Assembly (NCBI GenBank): GCA_017744315.1
Contig: JAGIBN010000006.1
Location: forward strand, 124,001-188,000
Source of the DNA: Porphyrobacter sp.
GTDB lineage: Bacteria > Pseudomonadota > Alphaproteobacteria > Sphingomonadales > Sphingomonadaceae
Reading direction: 5' to 3'
Length of the DNA stretch: 64,000 bases
Part shown: piece by piece, positions 10,381-18,185 of the stretch
How the letters are laid out: every line of letters starts with the position of its first letter
Numbering within the stretch: position 1 is the first letter of the stretch
Notes under the pieces: model-generated
The model's database searches: none
What the model was told of the DNA's origin: nothing
Seen by the model: only the letters and a program-made list of their open reading frames with translations
Translations under genes and position numbers: made by a program

Positions 10381-11280
10381 ATGATCCGCAAGCTGCTCTG
10401 CGCCGCACTCCTGCTCGGCGCTTCCACTCCGGCCCTGGCGCAAAGCGGCCCGCCGCCGAGCCCTTGGGCCCCGTTGCAGGACCGTCCGACCTGTACCCGT
10501 GACGAGCTCAAGGCCGCCACGACCGCCTACGTCGAAGCTCAGCGCAAGGGCGATATCTCCGCTCTTCCGCTGCACGAGAAGGCCCACTTCCTCGAGAACA
10601 TGGCCGACGTCGATCGCGGCGCCGGACTGTGGAACACCGCCCTCCCCATCGGCAACGCGATGAGTTTCCACGACGACAAGCGCTGCAAGACCTTCACCGA
10701 GATCATCGTCACCGAAGGCGCCCACCAGTACGTGATCGGCACGCGCCTGTACCTGCACGAGGGCAAGATCCTGCGGGTCGACAGCCTGGTGACCGACAAG
10801 GGCGACTGGCTGTTCAACGCCAACGCCTATCTCAAGTACGCCAAGCAGGAAGACTGGTCCGACCTGTTCAAGTACCAGAAGACCGCCCCTGCCGAGATGA
10901 TCCGCGGCGCCAACGCCTATCTCGATGGCTTTGCCGACAAGTTCACCGACATCCCCTGGGGCACGCCCTGCGCGCGTCTCGAAGGCGGGGCCTACACCAA
11001 CCGCACGGGCGACCCGCACGCCTCGTGCGAAGTCGGCCTGCCGCCGGGCGTGCTCTACATCGTCAATCGCGACTACCTGATTGACGAGGAAAAGGGCGTC
11101 ATCAACATCTACTGCCGCTTCGGCAACTCGGCGAGCGGCATGCCCGACAGCCACACCTTCCGCTTCATCGACGGCAAGATCCGCGCGGCGCACACGCTCA
11201 GCGTGAACCTCGGCGGCCCACCCTCGCCGCAAGCGAACGACGACGGCGGAATCGTGGGAGGACCCCCCGGGATAAACTGA
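10381..11280 (+). CDS. Secreted protein, paralogue group A
   Basis: A 299-residue protein with a signal peptide (cleavage after ALA, near residue 20) and a Pro-rich linker. It carries CTRDELKAATTAYVEAQ, FLENM and GAGLWNTALP, matching the order of motifs in the preceding gene, and a C-terminal half with CARLEGGAYTNR and CEVGLPPGV, four Cys in all. The genes at 9343 and 10381 are 27 bp apart and very likely co-transcribed. The function is unknown; it may bind or modify a small hydrophobic molecule in the periplasm if the NTF2-like fold is right. Confidence 0.75.
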   Translation: MIRKLLCAALLLGASTPALAQSGPPPSPWAPLQDRPTCTRDELKAATTAYVEAQRKGDISALPLHEKAHFLENMADVDRGAGLWNTALPIGNAMSFHDDKRCKTFTEIIVTEGAHQYVIGTRLYLHEGKILRVDSLVTDKGDWLFNANAYLKYAKQEDWSDLFKYQKTAPAEMIRGANAYLDGFADKFTDIPWGTPCARLEGGAYTNRTGDPHASCEVGLPPGVLYIVNRDYLIDEEKGVINIYCRFGNSASGMPDSHTFRFIDGKIRAAHTLSVNLGGPPSPQANDDGGIVGGPPGIN

Positions 11281-11350
11281 ACGGCGCGTTGGGGATTCGG
11301 CAAGGATTGCACTCTATGAGTGAGTCCCGGAGTCTTGGGGTGCCTGTTCA

Positions 11351-11665
11351 GTGATTGAAATCGAAGTCCAGAACGAAACCCACCAGAGCCAGGAACGCCT
11401 GCGCTTTGCCGCGGTCCCACGCATCGGCGAAGGGATCCGCCTGCGTGAGCCCGATGGCTTCTGGGCGTCCTACGACGTTGTCGACTTGTGGTACCAGAAG
11501 GCCGAGTTCGGCGATGTCTGGATCCCCTACCTTCATGTCAGGCTGACCCCAGCACAGTCGGCGGCAGAGCCGGAGCCTGTCCCCACACTGGCTGAGGTCC
11601 CGGCCCAGGCCCCCACCCAGGCGCAGGTCTACGGCATCAAGGAGGTCTACTCATTCACGGGTTGA
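11351..11665 (+). CDS. Small protein of unknown function preceding a CheY-like regulator
   Basis: A 104-residue protein with a GTG start. The first 60 residues are rich in beta-prone segments (IEIEVQNETHQSQERLRF, RLREPDGFWASYDVVDLWY), and the tail is a Pro/Gln/Ala-rich linker (EPVPTLAEVPAQAPTQAQ). It overlaps the next gene by 4 nt, so translation of the two is probably coupled. I do not recognise a family. The link to a response regulator suggests a role in the same signalling event. Confidence 0.55.
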   Translation: MIEIEVQNETHQSQERLRFAAVPRIGEGIRLREPDGFWASYDVVDLWYQKAEFGDVWIPYLHVRLTPAQSAAEPEPVPTLAEVPAQAPTQAQVYGIKEVYSFTG

Positions 11666-12126
11666 TCAAACGCACCACGCCCCACGCTGAGGGCGTACAG
11701 CCGGCTCCTGCCGAAGCGGCGCAGTCCGCACCGGTCGAGGCCGCCGCTGCCGGACAGGCGCGCCGTTGCCTGATCGTCGACGACTCGCGCGTCATGCGCG
11801 CCGTCTCGCGCCGCGTGGTCGAAAGCCTCGGCTATGCCGTGGCGGAGGCGGAGAACGGCCAGGAAGCGCTCGCTCGCTGCGAAGCCGGCGGGATGCCGGA
11901 CCTGATCCTGCTCGACTGGAACATGCCGATCATGACCGGCATCGAATTCATCACCGCCCTGCGGGCCCAGCCCAATGGCGGCGGCCCCAAGGTGGTGTTC
12001 TGCACCACCGAGAACGACCCGACGATCGTCGGCCGCGGCATTGCTGCGGGCGCCGACGGCTTCGTCACCAAGCCCTTCGACGGCCAGACCCTGCAAGCCA
12101 GACTTCAGCGCCTCGGCGCAGCTTGA
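11662..12126 (+). CDS. CheY-like single-domain response regulator
   Basis: A 154-residue protein with a 34-residue Ala/Pro-rich N-terminal tail and a receiver domain: acidic pair in CLIVDDSRVMR (D at about 41-42), phosphorylatable Asp in LLDWNMPIMTG (about residue 85), Thr in FCTTEND and Lys in VTKPFDG. There is no output domain, so it must act by protein contact. Start is TTG at 11662, overlapping the upstream stop; no better in-frame start precedes the receiver domain. The long N-terminal tail may be translated only because of the coupling. Confidence 0.85.
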   Translation: MIKRTTPHAEGVQPAPAEAAQSAPVEAAAAGQARRCLIVDDSRVMRAVSRRVVESLGYAVAEAENGQEALARCEAGGMPDLILLDWNMPIMTGIEFITALRAQPNGGGPKVVFCTTENDPTIVGRGIAAGADGFVTKPFDGQTLQARLQRLGAA

Positions 12127-12130
12127 AGCA

Positions 12131-12268
12131 AAATCCTCCTCGAGCTTGCTCGGGGAGGGGGACCGCCTGCGAAGCGGGTGGTGGAGGGGCACGGTGTTGT
12201 TACGCCTACCCCTCCGTCACGCGCTTCCAGCGCGCGCCACCTCCCCGAGACAAGCTCGGGGAGGATTT
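12131..12268. repeat. Long palindromic intergenic repeat (copy A)
   Basis: The left end (AAATCCTCCTCGAGC) and right end (GCTCGGGGAGGATTT) are near-perfect inverted repeats, and inner blocks GGGGGACCGCC, GGTGGAGGGGC and GCGCGCCACCTCCCC give further pairing. The element fills the gap between the response regulator and the convergent urcA-like gene. Related elements lie at 24273, 25428, 42788 and 46336. They look like a REP/MITE-type family without coding capacity. Confidence 0.75.
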
Positions 12269-12277
12269 ACCGATCAA

Positions 12278-12604
12278 TCACAATGACGCGAGCGCAGTGC
12301 CGTCCACAACCGCACCCTTAGCGGCGGCCTGTTCGACAGCGTTCTGCATCGCAGTGGCACGGCATTCGCTGAGGGCCGCACCGGCCTTCATGTCACGCGG
12401 ATCGACACGGCCGCAGGCGGCCTTGGCGCCGATCTCCAGGCGCTCGGCGAGGACGGCGGCACCGGTCGGGGTGGCAATGTCGAGATCGCCGTGGTGCACG
12501 GTGACCTGGACTTCCTGAGCCGCGGCGGGGGCAACCGCGAGCAGGGACAACGAGGCGGCGGCAAGCATGGCGGCGAAAGGGGCCTTGAGGGCAATCGTGT
12601 TCAT
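12278..12604 (-). CDS. UrcA family secreted protein
   Basis: A 108-residue protein with a signal peptide (cleavage after AAA, near residue 29: VAPAAAQEV). The mature part VQVTVHHGDLDIATPTGAAVLAERL...ACGRVD, with a Cys pair (CGR and ECRA), matches the UrcA family, which is common and multi-copy in sphingomonads but of unknown function. Start at 12604 is supported by AAGGAC at proper spacing. Confidence 0.82.
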   Translation of the reverse strand: MNTIALKAPFAAMLAAASLSLLAVAPAAAQEVQVTVHHGDLDIATPTGAAVLAERLEIGAKAACGRVDPRDMKAGAALSECRATAMQNAVEQAAAKGAVVDGTALASL

Positions 12605-12991
12605 CTGAGTACGTCCTTCTCTGGGGGGCGCCTCGATCGGCGTGATCACCGAATAGGACGGGCTTGTCGCACCCCTATGCCGCCGCTGAACCAAATTGTC
12701 GGAAAGTGTCGGCGGGCGAGAACGCTCTCCGAATGCTCCGAATACGAGGGTGAATGGCCCCCGCACGAGCCTGTTGACGCCTTCTGATCCTGCGACAGAC
12801 GCGAAGGATCGTTACAGGTTGCGAAGAGTGTGCCGGGGCGCGTGGGAGCACCAAGGGGAAAATGGCAATCGGACCGCAATGAGTAGCGGACCGTCCGCTA
12901 ACGACCCATTGCGGACTTACCACGTCGGCGCCATCACGCTGCAATTGGCAGATCTGTCGCTGTTACTGCGGACGGTCCGGGAGTGTGAGAG
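12605..12991. other. Non-coding stretch with one copy of a short hairpin repeat
   Basis: No convincing gene is seen in these 387 bases; short open frames here have poor codon use and no ribosome binding sites. The first part must hold the urcA-like promoter, and the last 100 bases hold a GTCCGC...GCGGAC hairpin repeat and the leader of the small membrane protein gene at 12992. Base composition falls below that of neighbouring genes from about 12,850 onward. Confidence 0.6.
12893..12918. repeat. Short dispersed hairpin repeat, copy 1
   Basis: GTCCGC and GCGGAC form a perfect 6-bp stem around CTAACGACCCATT-type loop sequence. A second copy with the same core (ACGACCCAT, GCGGAC) lies at 13256. 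The pair flanks the gene at 12992. Elements with this CGACCCA core between GTCCGC and GCGGAC recur in many sphingomonad and erythrobacter genomes, as I recall. Confidence 0.6.
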
Positions 12992-13231
12992 ATGAAGACG
13001 ATCTACACCGATAAGCTCGGCCTTTACCCGTGGGTCATGCTATTCGTTTCTTCGACGATGTTCTGGTCTGCCTACTTCGGGTTCACAGTAGGTGATGGAA
13101 ACCAGCTTGGTTTGGGAATTGGCTCCGGCAGTCTCTTTTTCATACTCGGGGTAAAACGCCTTTGGGAAGTCCGTGAAGCGAAGCGTCAAGGTCGAGACCC
13201 GACGATCATCCGAGTTAAGGACAGTCGATAA
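12992..13231 (+). CDS. Small two-helix membrane protein
   Basis: A 79-residue protein with two predicted membrane segments (about residues 12-32, PWVMLFVSSTMFWSAYFGF, and 37-53, LGLGIGSGSLFFILGV) and a basic cytoplasmic tail (KRLWEVREAKRQGRDP). GAGAG precedes the ATG. Codon use is less GC-biased than in flanking operons. It sits between two copies of a short hairpin repeat. No family is recognised. Confidence 0.55.
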   Translation: MKTIYTDKLGLYPWVMLFVSSTMFWSAYFGFTVGDGNQLGLGIGSGSLFFILGVKRLWEVREAKRQGRDPTIIRVKDSR

Positions 13232-13255
13232 GATTGTTTCCATCCAAGGCTTCCG

Positions 13256-13282
13256 GTCTGCAAACGACCCATGGCGGACATT
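13256..13282. repeat. Short dispersed hairpin repeat, copy 2
   Basis: GTCTGC-AAACGACCCATG-GCGGAC-ATT repeats the sequence at 12893 with four changes. One of the changes introduces a G-T type mismatch in the stem. It lies in the 68-bp gap between the small membrane protein and the convergent TonB-domain-like gene. Confidence 0.6.
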
Positions 13283-13299
13283 GTAGTCCAAGTGACCGC

Positions 13300-14100
13300 C
13301 TAACTGCTTGCGTCCAAGCGTATGCGATAACTGCGAACGTAGTTGACCGGTAAGTCCTGATCGCGTTTTACTTCGAACTGCTTGTCCGCCACCTGCTCGC
13401 AATATCTGGCGAGCCTCTCAATTAAATCCTCGTTCGCAGGCCTACAAACCTTGGCTCGACCGTTCTCGTCTATTGCCAACAATAGCCCGACGTCCTCGCC
13501 CGCTGAATCAGCTGAGGCATTTGCCGCAATCGACAAATCCGGGGAGCTCAAATTTGCTAGATCTTGGGCCAGCTTATCGGTTTCCTGGCGCGTGGAACCG
13601 TAGCCAGTCGTCATCACGCTAATCGCATATGTCGGCGCGTTGATTGGCCCCTTGGGAGCCCGTAGCCGCCTTTGCTTCATCAATGCGCATACTTGATCCG
13701 CTATGGCCTTTGAACCGGCGTATCTCACGACCGTGCAGTCCAAGACCTTTCCGTTTGGTCCGATCCAAAGTTCGGTCGTCACAGCTGCAGATTTATCCCT
13801 CAGTGCCGGAGTTTGCTGCAATCGGGTCTGGATGAAGACAGCTTCGTCGTACCCAGCATATGGCAAGATAAATGCGGCGATCGAAGTTGCGAAAATCTCC
13901 AGCATACTCTTCTCGGGTCCAGTCTCTGTTAGATGAGGATATGCTCCAACCAATCGTGGATAATCAATAACCTCTGGCGCGAATTCGGTTGATTCCGCAA
14001 CCTTGTCGTGACCCTGGATCGTCCCGGTCATCGTCGGGGCCATCGTCAATCCGAATGTCCGCTTTCCACCCACCTCGGCCATTATCCACTCTGCCGGCAT
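13300..14100 (-). CDS. Protein with TonB C-terminal-like repeats, unknown function
   Basis: A 266-residue protein with no clear signal peptide from this start. The middle (TTELWIGPNGKVLDCTVVRYAGSKAIADQVCALMKQRRLRAP) has the strand-helix pattern of a TonB C-terminal domain (the 'x-V-x-x-x-G-x-V-x-x-C-x-V' motif), and a second weaker unit follows (LLLAIDENGRAKVC...EVKRDQDLPVNYVRSYRIRL). Two tandem TonB-C-like units without the N-terminal anchor are unusual. The start is uncertain: ATG 14100 sits only 2 nt after GGAGG, and ATG 14082 lacks a box. Base composition is lower in GC than in the surroundings. Confidence 0.6.
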   Translation of the reverse strand: MPAEWIMAEVGGKRTFGLTMAPTMTGTIQGHDKVAESTEFAPEVIDYPRLVGAYPHLTETGPEKSMLEIFATSIAAFILPYAGYDEAVFIQTRLQQTPALRDKSAAVTTELWIGPNGKVLDCTVVRYAGSKAIADQVCALMKQRRLRAPKGPINAPTYAISVMTTGYGSTRQETDKLAQDLANLSSPDLSIAANASADSAGEDVGLLLAIDENGRAKVCRPANEDLIERLARYCEQVADKQFEVKRDQDLPVNYVRSYRIRLDASS

Positions 14101-14164
14101 GGCCTCCCCGCGACACAACTGTTAAGTACATCTGAGTTGTGTTGCTTCTTGAGGGGGGAGCTCC

Positions 14165-14824
14165 ATGCACGGTTCATTGAAAAGCAGGCCGTTTCACTGG
14201 GCCGTAATTGCATCCGTCCTAATTGCCGCTCCTGTTCTAGCGGAGGGCCCAACGGGAGGTGGCTCTGCGCGGCCTGAGTGTGCGTATGACCGAGAAGCGA
14301 CGCTCGCGCTTGAGTTCGTGGCGTTCGACCAGACCGAAGGGAAAGGTTGGCGCCCGCTGTATGATGCGCACTGCTTCACAGAGGCCGCCGAGTTGCTTCG
14401 TGAATGGCAGGTACGGCACCGAGGTGATTTCGATCCCACCAAGCCAATGGACCGCTCGATCCTGGAATTCCTTCCTTGGCACGAGGCACAAATGTGGGCG
14501 TCCGGGGGACGGAACGACGTGGCGCTGCCGATGTTTGAGAGCACTCACAAAACGGGTGAAGGCAGTTTGGTAGTGGCGTGGAATCACTACGTTGACGGCA
14601 CCCTTGCCTTCCTGCGGCGTAACCGCCCTGCGCTTGAGACCGCCATCGCGGAATTGGCGGTCGTTCCGAAACCGCCGGGCTGGGACAACGCCAGGGGAGC
14701 CGATGGCCAACCGATTTCCATGGCCTGGCCTCAAAATCTCGACGTGCTGCAAGGGTTGTTGCGTTGTTGGGACCAGCCCTACGCTGTTGCCTACGTCTGC
14801 CGTGACATTCGCAGAGCGCGCTAA
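14165..14824 (+). CDS. Secreted protein of unknown function
   Basis: A 219-residue protein with a signal peptide (HWAVIASVLIAAPVLA, cleavage near residue 26) and a strong GGGGGGAG ribosome binding site. The mature part is rich in Trp and contains four Cys (CAYDREA, HCFTEAAELL, LRCWDQ, YVCRDIRR); the helix-rich pattern with FTEAAELL and HEAQMWASGGRNDVALPMFE could be a TPR-like fold. No family is recognised. It converges with the TonB-like gene. Confidence 0.6.
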   Translation: MHGSLKSRPFHWAVIASVLIAAPVLAEGPTGGGSARPECAYDREATLALEFVAFDQTEGKGWRPLYDAHCFTEAAELLREWQVRHRGDFDPTKPMDRSILEFLPWHEAQMWASGGRNDVALPMFESTHKTGEGSLVVAWNHYVDGTLAFLRRNRPALETAIAELAVVPKPPGWDNARGADGQPISMAWPQNLDVLQGLLRCWDQPYAVAYVCRDIRRAR

Positions 14825-14845
14825 GCAGCCTCAGCCCTGAGAGGC

Positions 14846-15637
14846 CTATTCCCGCCGCAAGTCGTAGTCGATCTTGATCCGCACCCAGGAACCCACCAGC
14901 ACCTGTCCGCCGCGTCGTGGTGGGCGGACCTTGAACTGCCAGGCGGCTGCAAGGATCGCTCGATTGATCATCGAGCCTTGCGGATATTCCTGCAGCGGCA
15001 CGCAATCCTCGACGCGGAAGTCCGGCGCGGTGCGGCAGGCGATCAGGCCCCATCCTGGCCCGGTGGCGGTGGAGAGGTAGCCGCTCAGTTCGCCATCTCG
15101 CGGCCTGCGATACCAGGATGCCGCATAGAGCGGCTGCCCATCGGGTGCCGTACCGACCAGTTCGGTATCGCCCATCGCCCCTGACGAACCCGTGTCGGGA
15201 GGTCCGTACGTGGGCTTGTTCGGATCGGGCTTTTGTATCGGCCGCGGCCCCACCGGCGGAGGCGGTATGACCGGCTGTGGGCGTGGAAGCGGCATGACAG
15301 TCGGGACTACCGGCGCCGGCGGCGCAATGATCGGCCGTTCTTCGACCTTTTCGGTCGGCTTGAAATCCGGATCTTCCTGCTGCTTCCGCTGGTCGGACTC
15401 GGGCGTCTCGTCCTGTGAGTCCGAGACATCGCTGGCCTTGAACTGGACTTCGACGATCTTGGGCTTCTTCGGCTGGTTGATCGACCAGCCGAGCGAGAGC
15501 AGCAAGAGGAGCAGGAATGCTTCGAGGACCAGCGCCACGACAACGCCGGTGGCGCGCGGACCGAGGTCCTTGCGAAACCGCTCAGGAAGGAAATCGGCCA
15601 GCGATCGAGCTGGCCGGTCTGAAGAAGTCTGATCCAA
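14846..15637 (-). CDS. TonB-like energy transducer
   Basis: A 263-residue protein with a cytoplasmic N-terminus, one membrane helix (VVVALVLEAFLLLLLLSLGW, about 32-51), a long Pro/Lys/Glu-rich periplasmic spacer (VPTVMPLPRPQPVIPPPP) and a C-terminal globular domain (GWGLIACRTAPDFRVEDCVPLQEYPQG...AAWQFKVRPPRRGG) of TonB C-terminal type. TonB proteins pass proton-motive energy from ExbBD to outer-membrane receptors. No exbB/exbD is adjacent. It ends a tight run of minus-strand genes and is 6 bp from the esterase gene, so it may energise a receptor for that module's substrate. Confidence 0.78.
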   Translation of the reverse strand: MDQTSSDRPARSLADFLPERFRKDLGPRATGVVVALVLEAFLLLLLLSLGWSINQPKKPKIVEVQFKASDVSDSQDETPESDQRKQQEDPDFKPTEKVEERPIIAPPAPVVPTVMPLPRPQPVIPPPPVGPRPIQKPDPNKPTYGPPDTGSSGAMGDTELVGTAPDGQPLYAASWYRRPRDGELSGYLSTATGPGWGLIACRTAPDFRVEDCVPLQEYPQGSMINRAILAAAWQFKVRPPRRGGQVLVGSWVRIKIDYDLRRE

Positions 15638-15643
15638 GAACGA

Positions 15644-16591
15644 TTACCTTGGCCGTGTCAGTCGTTCGAGCCCGCGCCGCAAATCCATCGCCGCCTGTCC
15701 GGACAGCTCTGTTCCCGGGACCATTTCAAACGCATGAATGGCTCCCGGATACACGTGCAATTCCGTCTGGACCCCGCAGTCGATCAGGCGGCGTGTATAG
15801 TCGAGGTCCTCATCGAGAAACAGGTCAAGCGCGCCAGTGCTGATGTAAGCCGGCGCGAGGTCGGACAGGTCGTCGGCAAGTGCTGGTGAGAACCAGCCTT
15901 TCTGTGCGTCGACAGCCTCATAGCCGCCACGCAGGGCTTCCCACCCGAAGCGGTTCTTCTCGCGGGTCCAGACGAATTCGCCGGTGTGGCGATTCTTGTA
16001 GCGATCCTCCGGCCCGCCGGTACGCCAGTCGAGCATCGGATAGATCAGCACTTGTCCCGCGAGTCGGGGCCCGCCCCGGTCGCGCGTCATCAGTGCAAGG
16101 CTCGCGGCAAGACCGCCGCCGGCGCTCTCGCCCATGACCACGATGCGGGCCGGGTCCACGCCGAGCGAAGCGGCATTCGCCACCAGCCACAGCAATGCGG
16201 CGTAGTTGTCCTCCTGCGGCCCGGGAAACGGCGTTTCGGGCGCCAGGCGGTAGTCGACCGACACCACCACGCAATCGTGCTCAAGCGCCAGCGCGGGCTT
16301 GTCGGCAACAGCGCGGTCTGCAGTGCCAACGATCATGCCGCCGCCGTGAATGTGCAGGATCGCGGCGCGGTTCTTCGCCTGGGAAGGCGGGTTCATCACG
16401 ACCAGCCGGACGTCGGGCCCACCGGCGACAGACGCAAACGCCTCGCTCACGGGAAACGGCGGCGGCGGCACTTCCGCGCCGGTGAACATCGGGTTGGAGC
16501 GGATTTCCGGCAGCGTCTCGGCCGACAGGTCGAGCGAGGGCAGTTCGAGCAAGGGCCCGATCTCGGGATCCACCAGATGGCGCGAGGTCAT
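15644..16591 (-). CDS. Alpha/beta hydrolase (HSL-type esterase)
   Basis: A 315-residue esterase of the hormone-sensitive-lipase group. The oxyanion motif HGGG (HIHGGGMIVG, near residue 80), the nucleophile elbow GESAGGG (near 152) and the late Asp/His (DEDLDYT, GAIHAFEM) complete the triad. Its first codons overlap the CoA-transferase stop by 4 nt (ATGA), so the two are translationally coupled. Substrate is unknown, perhaps a carboxyl ester feeding the CoA-dependent steps of the same operon. Confidence 0.9.
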   Translation of the reverse strand: MTSRHLVDPEIGPLLELPSLDLSAETLPEIRSNPMFTGAEVPPPPFPVSEAFASVAGGPDVRLVVMNPPSQAKNRAAILHIHGGGMIVGTADRAVADKPALALEHDCVVVSVDYRLAPETPFPGPQEDNYAALLWLVANAASLGVDPARIVVMGESAGGGLAASLALMTRDRGGPRLAGQVLIYPMLDWRTGGPEDRYKNRHTGEFVWTREKNRFGWEALRGGYEAVDAQKGWFSPALADDLSDLAPAYISTGALDLFLDEDLDYTRRLIDCGVQTELHVYPGAIHAFEMVPGTELSGQAAMDLRRGLERLTRPR

Positions 16592-17709
16592 TCATCGTCT
16601 CCCAGCTTGGGCCCGAGCTTCGGTGAAGCCTTGCCCAGCGTCAGTTCCGCATCCGAGAAACGGATCGGAGTGCGTAACCCTTTGATGCCCTCGCCCAGAT
16701 CGAGCACCATTCCTCTCGCGGCGATCTGCGGATCGGCCAGCGCCTCTCCCACAGTATTGATCGGCCCGGCGGGAATGCCCTGCTCTTCCAGGTCGGCTAG
16801 CAGCGCGTCGCGCTCCCAATCGCGGGTCTGGGCCGAGACCGCGTGCGAGAGCGCATGCCGATCGCGTACCCGGCCGGCATTGGTGGCCCACTGCTCGACA
16901 TCGGGCAGGTCGAGGAGGTCGGACAGGCGCCGGAACTGGCTGTCGTTGCCCACCGCGATGATGACCCACCCATCCGCTACTGGGAAAGCCTCGTATGGGG
17001 CGATGTTGGGATGGGCATTGCCGAGCCGCTTGGGCTCCACGCCCGAGACGAGGTAGTTCATCGCCTGGTTGGCGAGCGTGCCGGTCATCACGTCCATCAG
17101 CGCCATGTCGATCTGCTGCCCGCGCCCGGTACTCTCTCGCTGATGTAGGGCCGCCTGGATCGCGATCACGGCGTAGAGGCCGGTGAGGATGTCGGCATAG
17201 GCGACGCCGATCTTCTGCGGCGCGCCTTGCGGGTCGCCGGTCAGGTCCATGATCCCGCTCATGCCCTGGACGATGAAGTCGTACCCGGCGCGTGAGGCAT
17301 AGGGTCCGTCCTGCCCGAAGCCGGTGATCGAGCAATAGACCAGCCGCGGGTTCACCTTGCGCAGGCTCTCGTAATCGAGCCCGTACTTGGCGAGGCCGCC
17401 GAGCTTGAAGTTCTCGATCAGCACGTCGGCCTCGCGAACGAGGTCGAGCACCTTGGCCCGGCCTTCCTCGGTGCCGAAGTCCGCCACTACCGAGCGCTTC
17501 CCGCGATTGGTGGCGTGGAAGTAGGCGGCGTCCTTGGTGCCGTCCGCATTCTCCACGAATGGCGGCCCCCAGCGGCGGGTGTCGTCGCCTTCGGGGCTCT
17601 CGACCTTGACCACCTCCGCGCCGAGATCGGCCAACACCTGCCCCGCCCAGGGACCCGCGAGAATCCGCGCCAGCTCGACGACTTTGATCCCGGCGAGCGG
17701 CGCGGTCAT
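16588..17709 (-). CDS. Family III CoA-transferase (CaiB/BaiF type)
   Basis: A 373-residue class III CoA-transferase: LAGIKVVELARILAGPWAGQVLADLGAEVVKVE at the N-terminus, then RGKRSVVADF, VLIENFKLGGLAKYGLDY, and the YDFIVQGMSGIM and TGD motifs. These enzymes move CoA between carboxylic acids (for example succinyl-CoA to an aryl or branched acid). It lies between a small membrane protein (6-bp gap) and an esterase (4-nt overlap) in the minus-strand operon. Partner acids cannot be read from sequence. Confidence 0.92.
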   Translation of the reverse strand: MTAPLAGIKVVELARILAGPWAGQVLADLGAEVVKVESPEGDDTRRWGPPFVENADGTKDAAYFHATNRGKRSVVADFGTEEGRAKVLDLVREADVLIENFKLGGLAKYGLDYESLRKVNPRLVYCSITGFGQDGPYASRAGYDFIVQGMSGIMDLTGDPQGAPQKIGVAYADILTGLYAVIAIQAALHQRESTGRGQQIDMALMDVMTGTLANQAMNYLVSGVEPKRLGNAHPNIAPYEAFPVADGWVIIAVGNDSQFRRLSDLLDLPDVEQWATNAGRVRDRHALSHAVSAQTRDWERDALLADLEEQGIPAGPINTVGEALADPQIAARGMVLDLGEGIKGLRTPIRFSDAELTLGKASPKLGPKLGDDE

Positions 17710-17715
17710 TTCAGG

Positions 17716-18168
17716 TCAGGCTGCGAGCGGCAGGGCAGCGGGGCGATCGTCGTCGTTGGCGGACGGCAGCGTGCGCCGGGCCTGCCGGCTCCGGCGCCGA
17801 CGAGCGGCCGTCACTCGCCTGGCCGCTCTCCCGCCGCCCAGGCGCAATCGGGTGTAGCGCAGCGAATTGCGCGCGACCGCAAACGCGGCCAGCGCGTAGG
17901 CGACGAGCATGGCGTCGAAGTAGATCGCCAGATCGAGCGCGTAGACCATCAGGAAATCGACACTGCCAGCCGCGATCAGCAACTCCATCCCGCCGACCAG
18001 CATCAACGGCAGGATGACTGCGAAAAGCAGGTGGTGGCTCTTCAACTGCCCCAGCTTTGCCAGCGGCTCGGTGACCAACCAGTCACGGAGCAATCGGGCG
18101 GCCGGGGCATGCGGAGCCAGCCGCAGCACCATGATCAGCACCAGCACGAAGCCACAGAACGCCACCAT
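17716..18168 (-). CDS. Polytopic membrane protein of unknown function
   Basis: A 150-residue protein with three predicted helices (MVAFCGFVLVLIMVL, FAVILPLMLVGGMELLI, YFDAMLVAYALAAFAVA) and a very basic C-terminus (RAARRVTAARRRRSRQARR). Start 18168 follows GGGAGGGA at 8-10 nt. The gap to the amidohydrolase stop is 17 bp and to the CoA-transferase start 6 bp, so it belongs to the operon. No family is recognised. Confidence 0.65.
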   Translation of the reverse strand: MVAFCGFVLVLIMVLRLAPHAPAARLLRDWLVTEPLAKLGQLKSHHLLFAVILPLMLVGGMELLIAAGSVDFLMVYALDLAIYFDAMLVAYALAAFAVARNSLRYTRLRLGGGRAARRVTAARRRRSRQARRTLPSANDDDRPAALPLAA

Positions 18169-18185
18169 GATCGCAATTCCCTCCC

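Noticed and set aside
12128..12275. Possible CRISPR or small-RNA locus
   Set aside because: The element is a single long palindrome related to others in the window, with no regular repeat-spacer spacing and no cas genes nearby.
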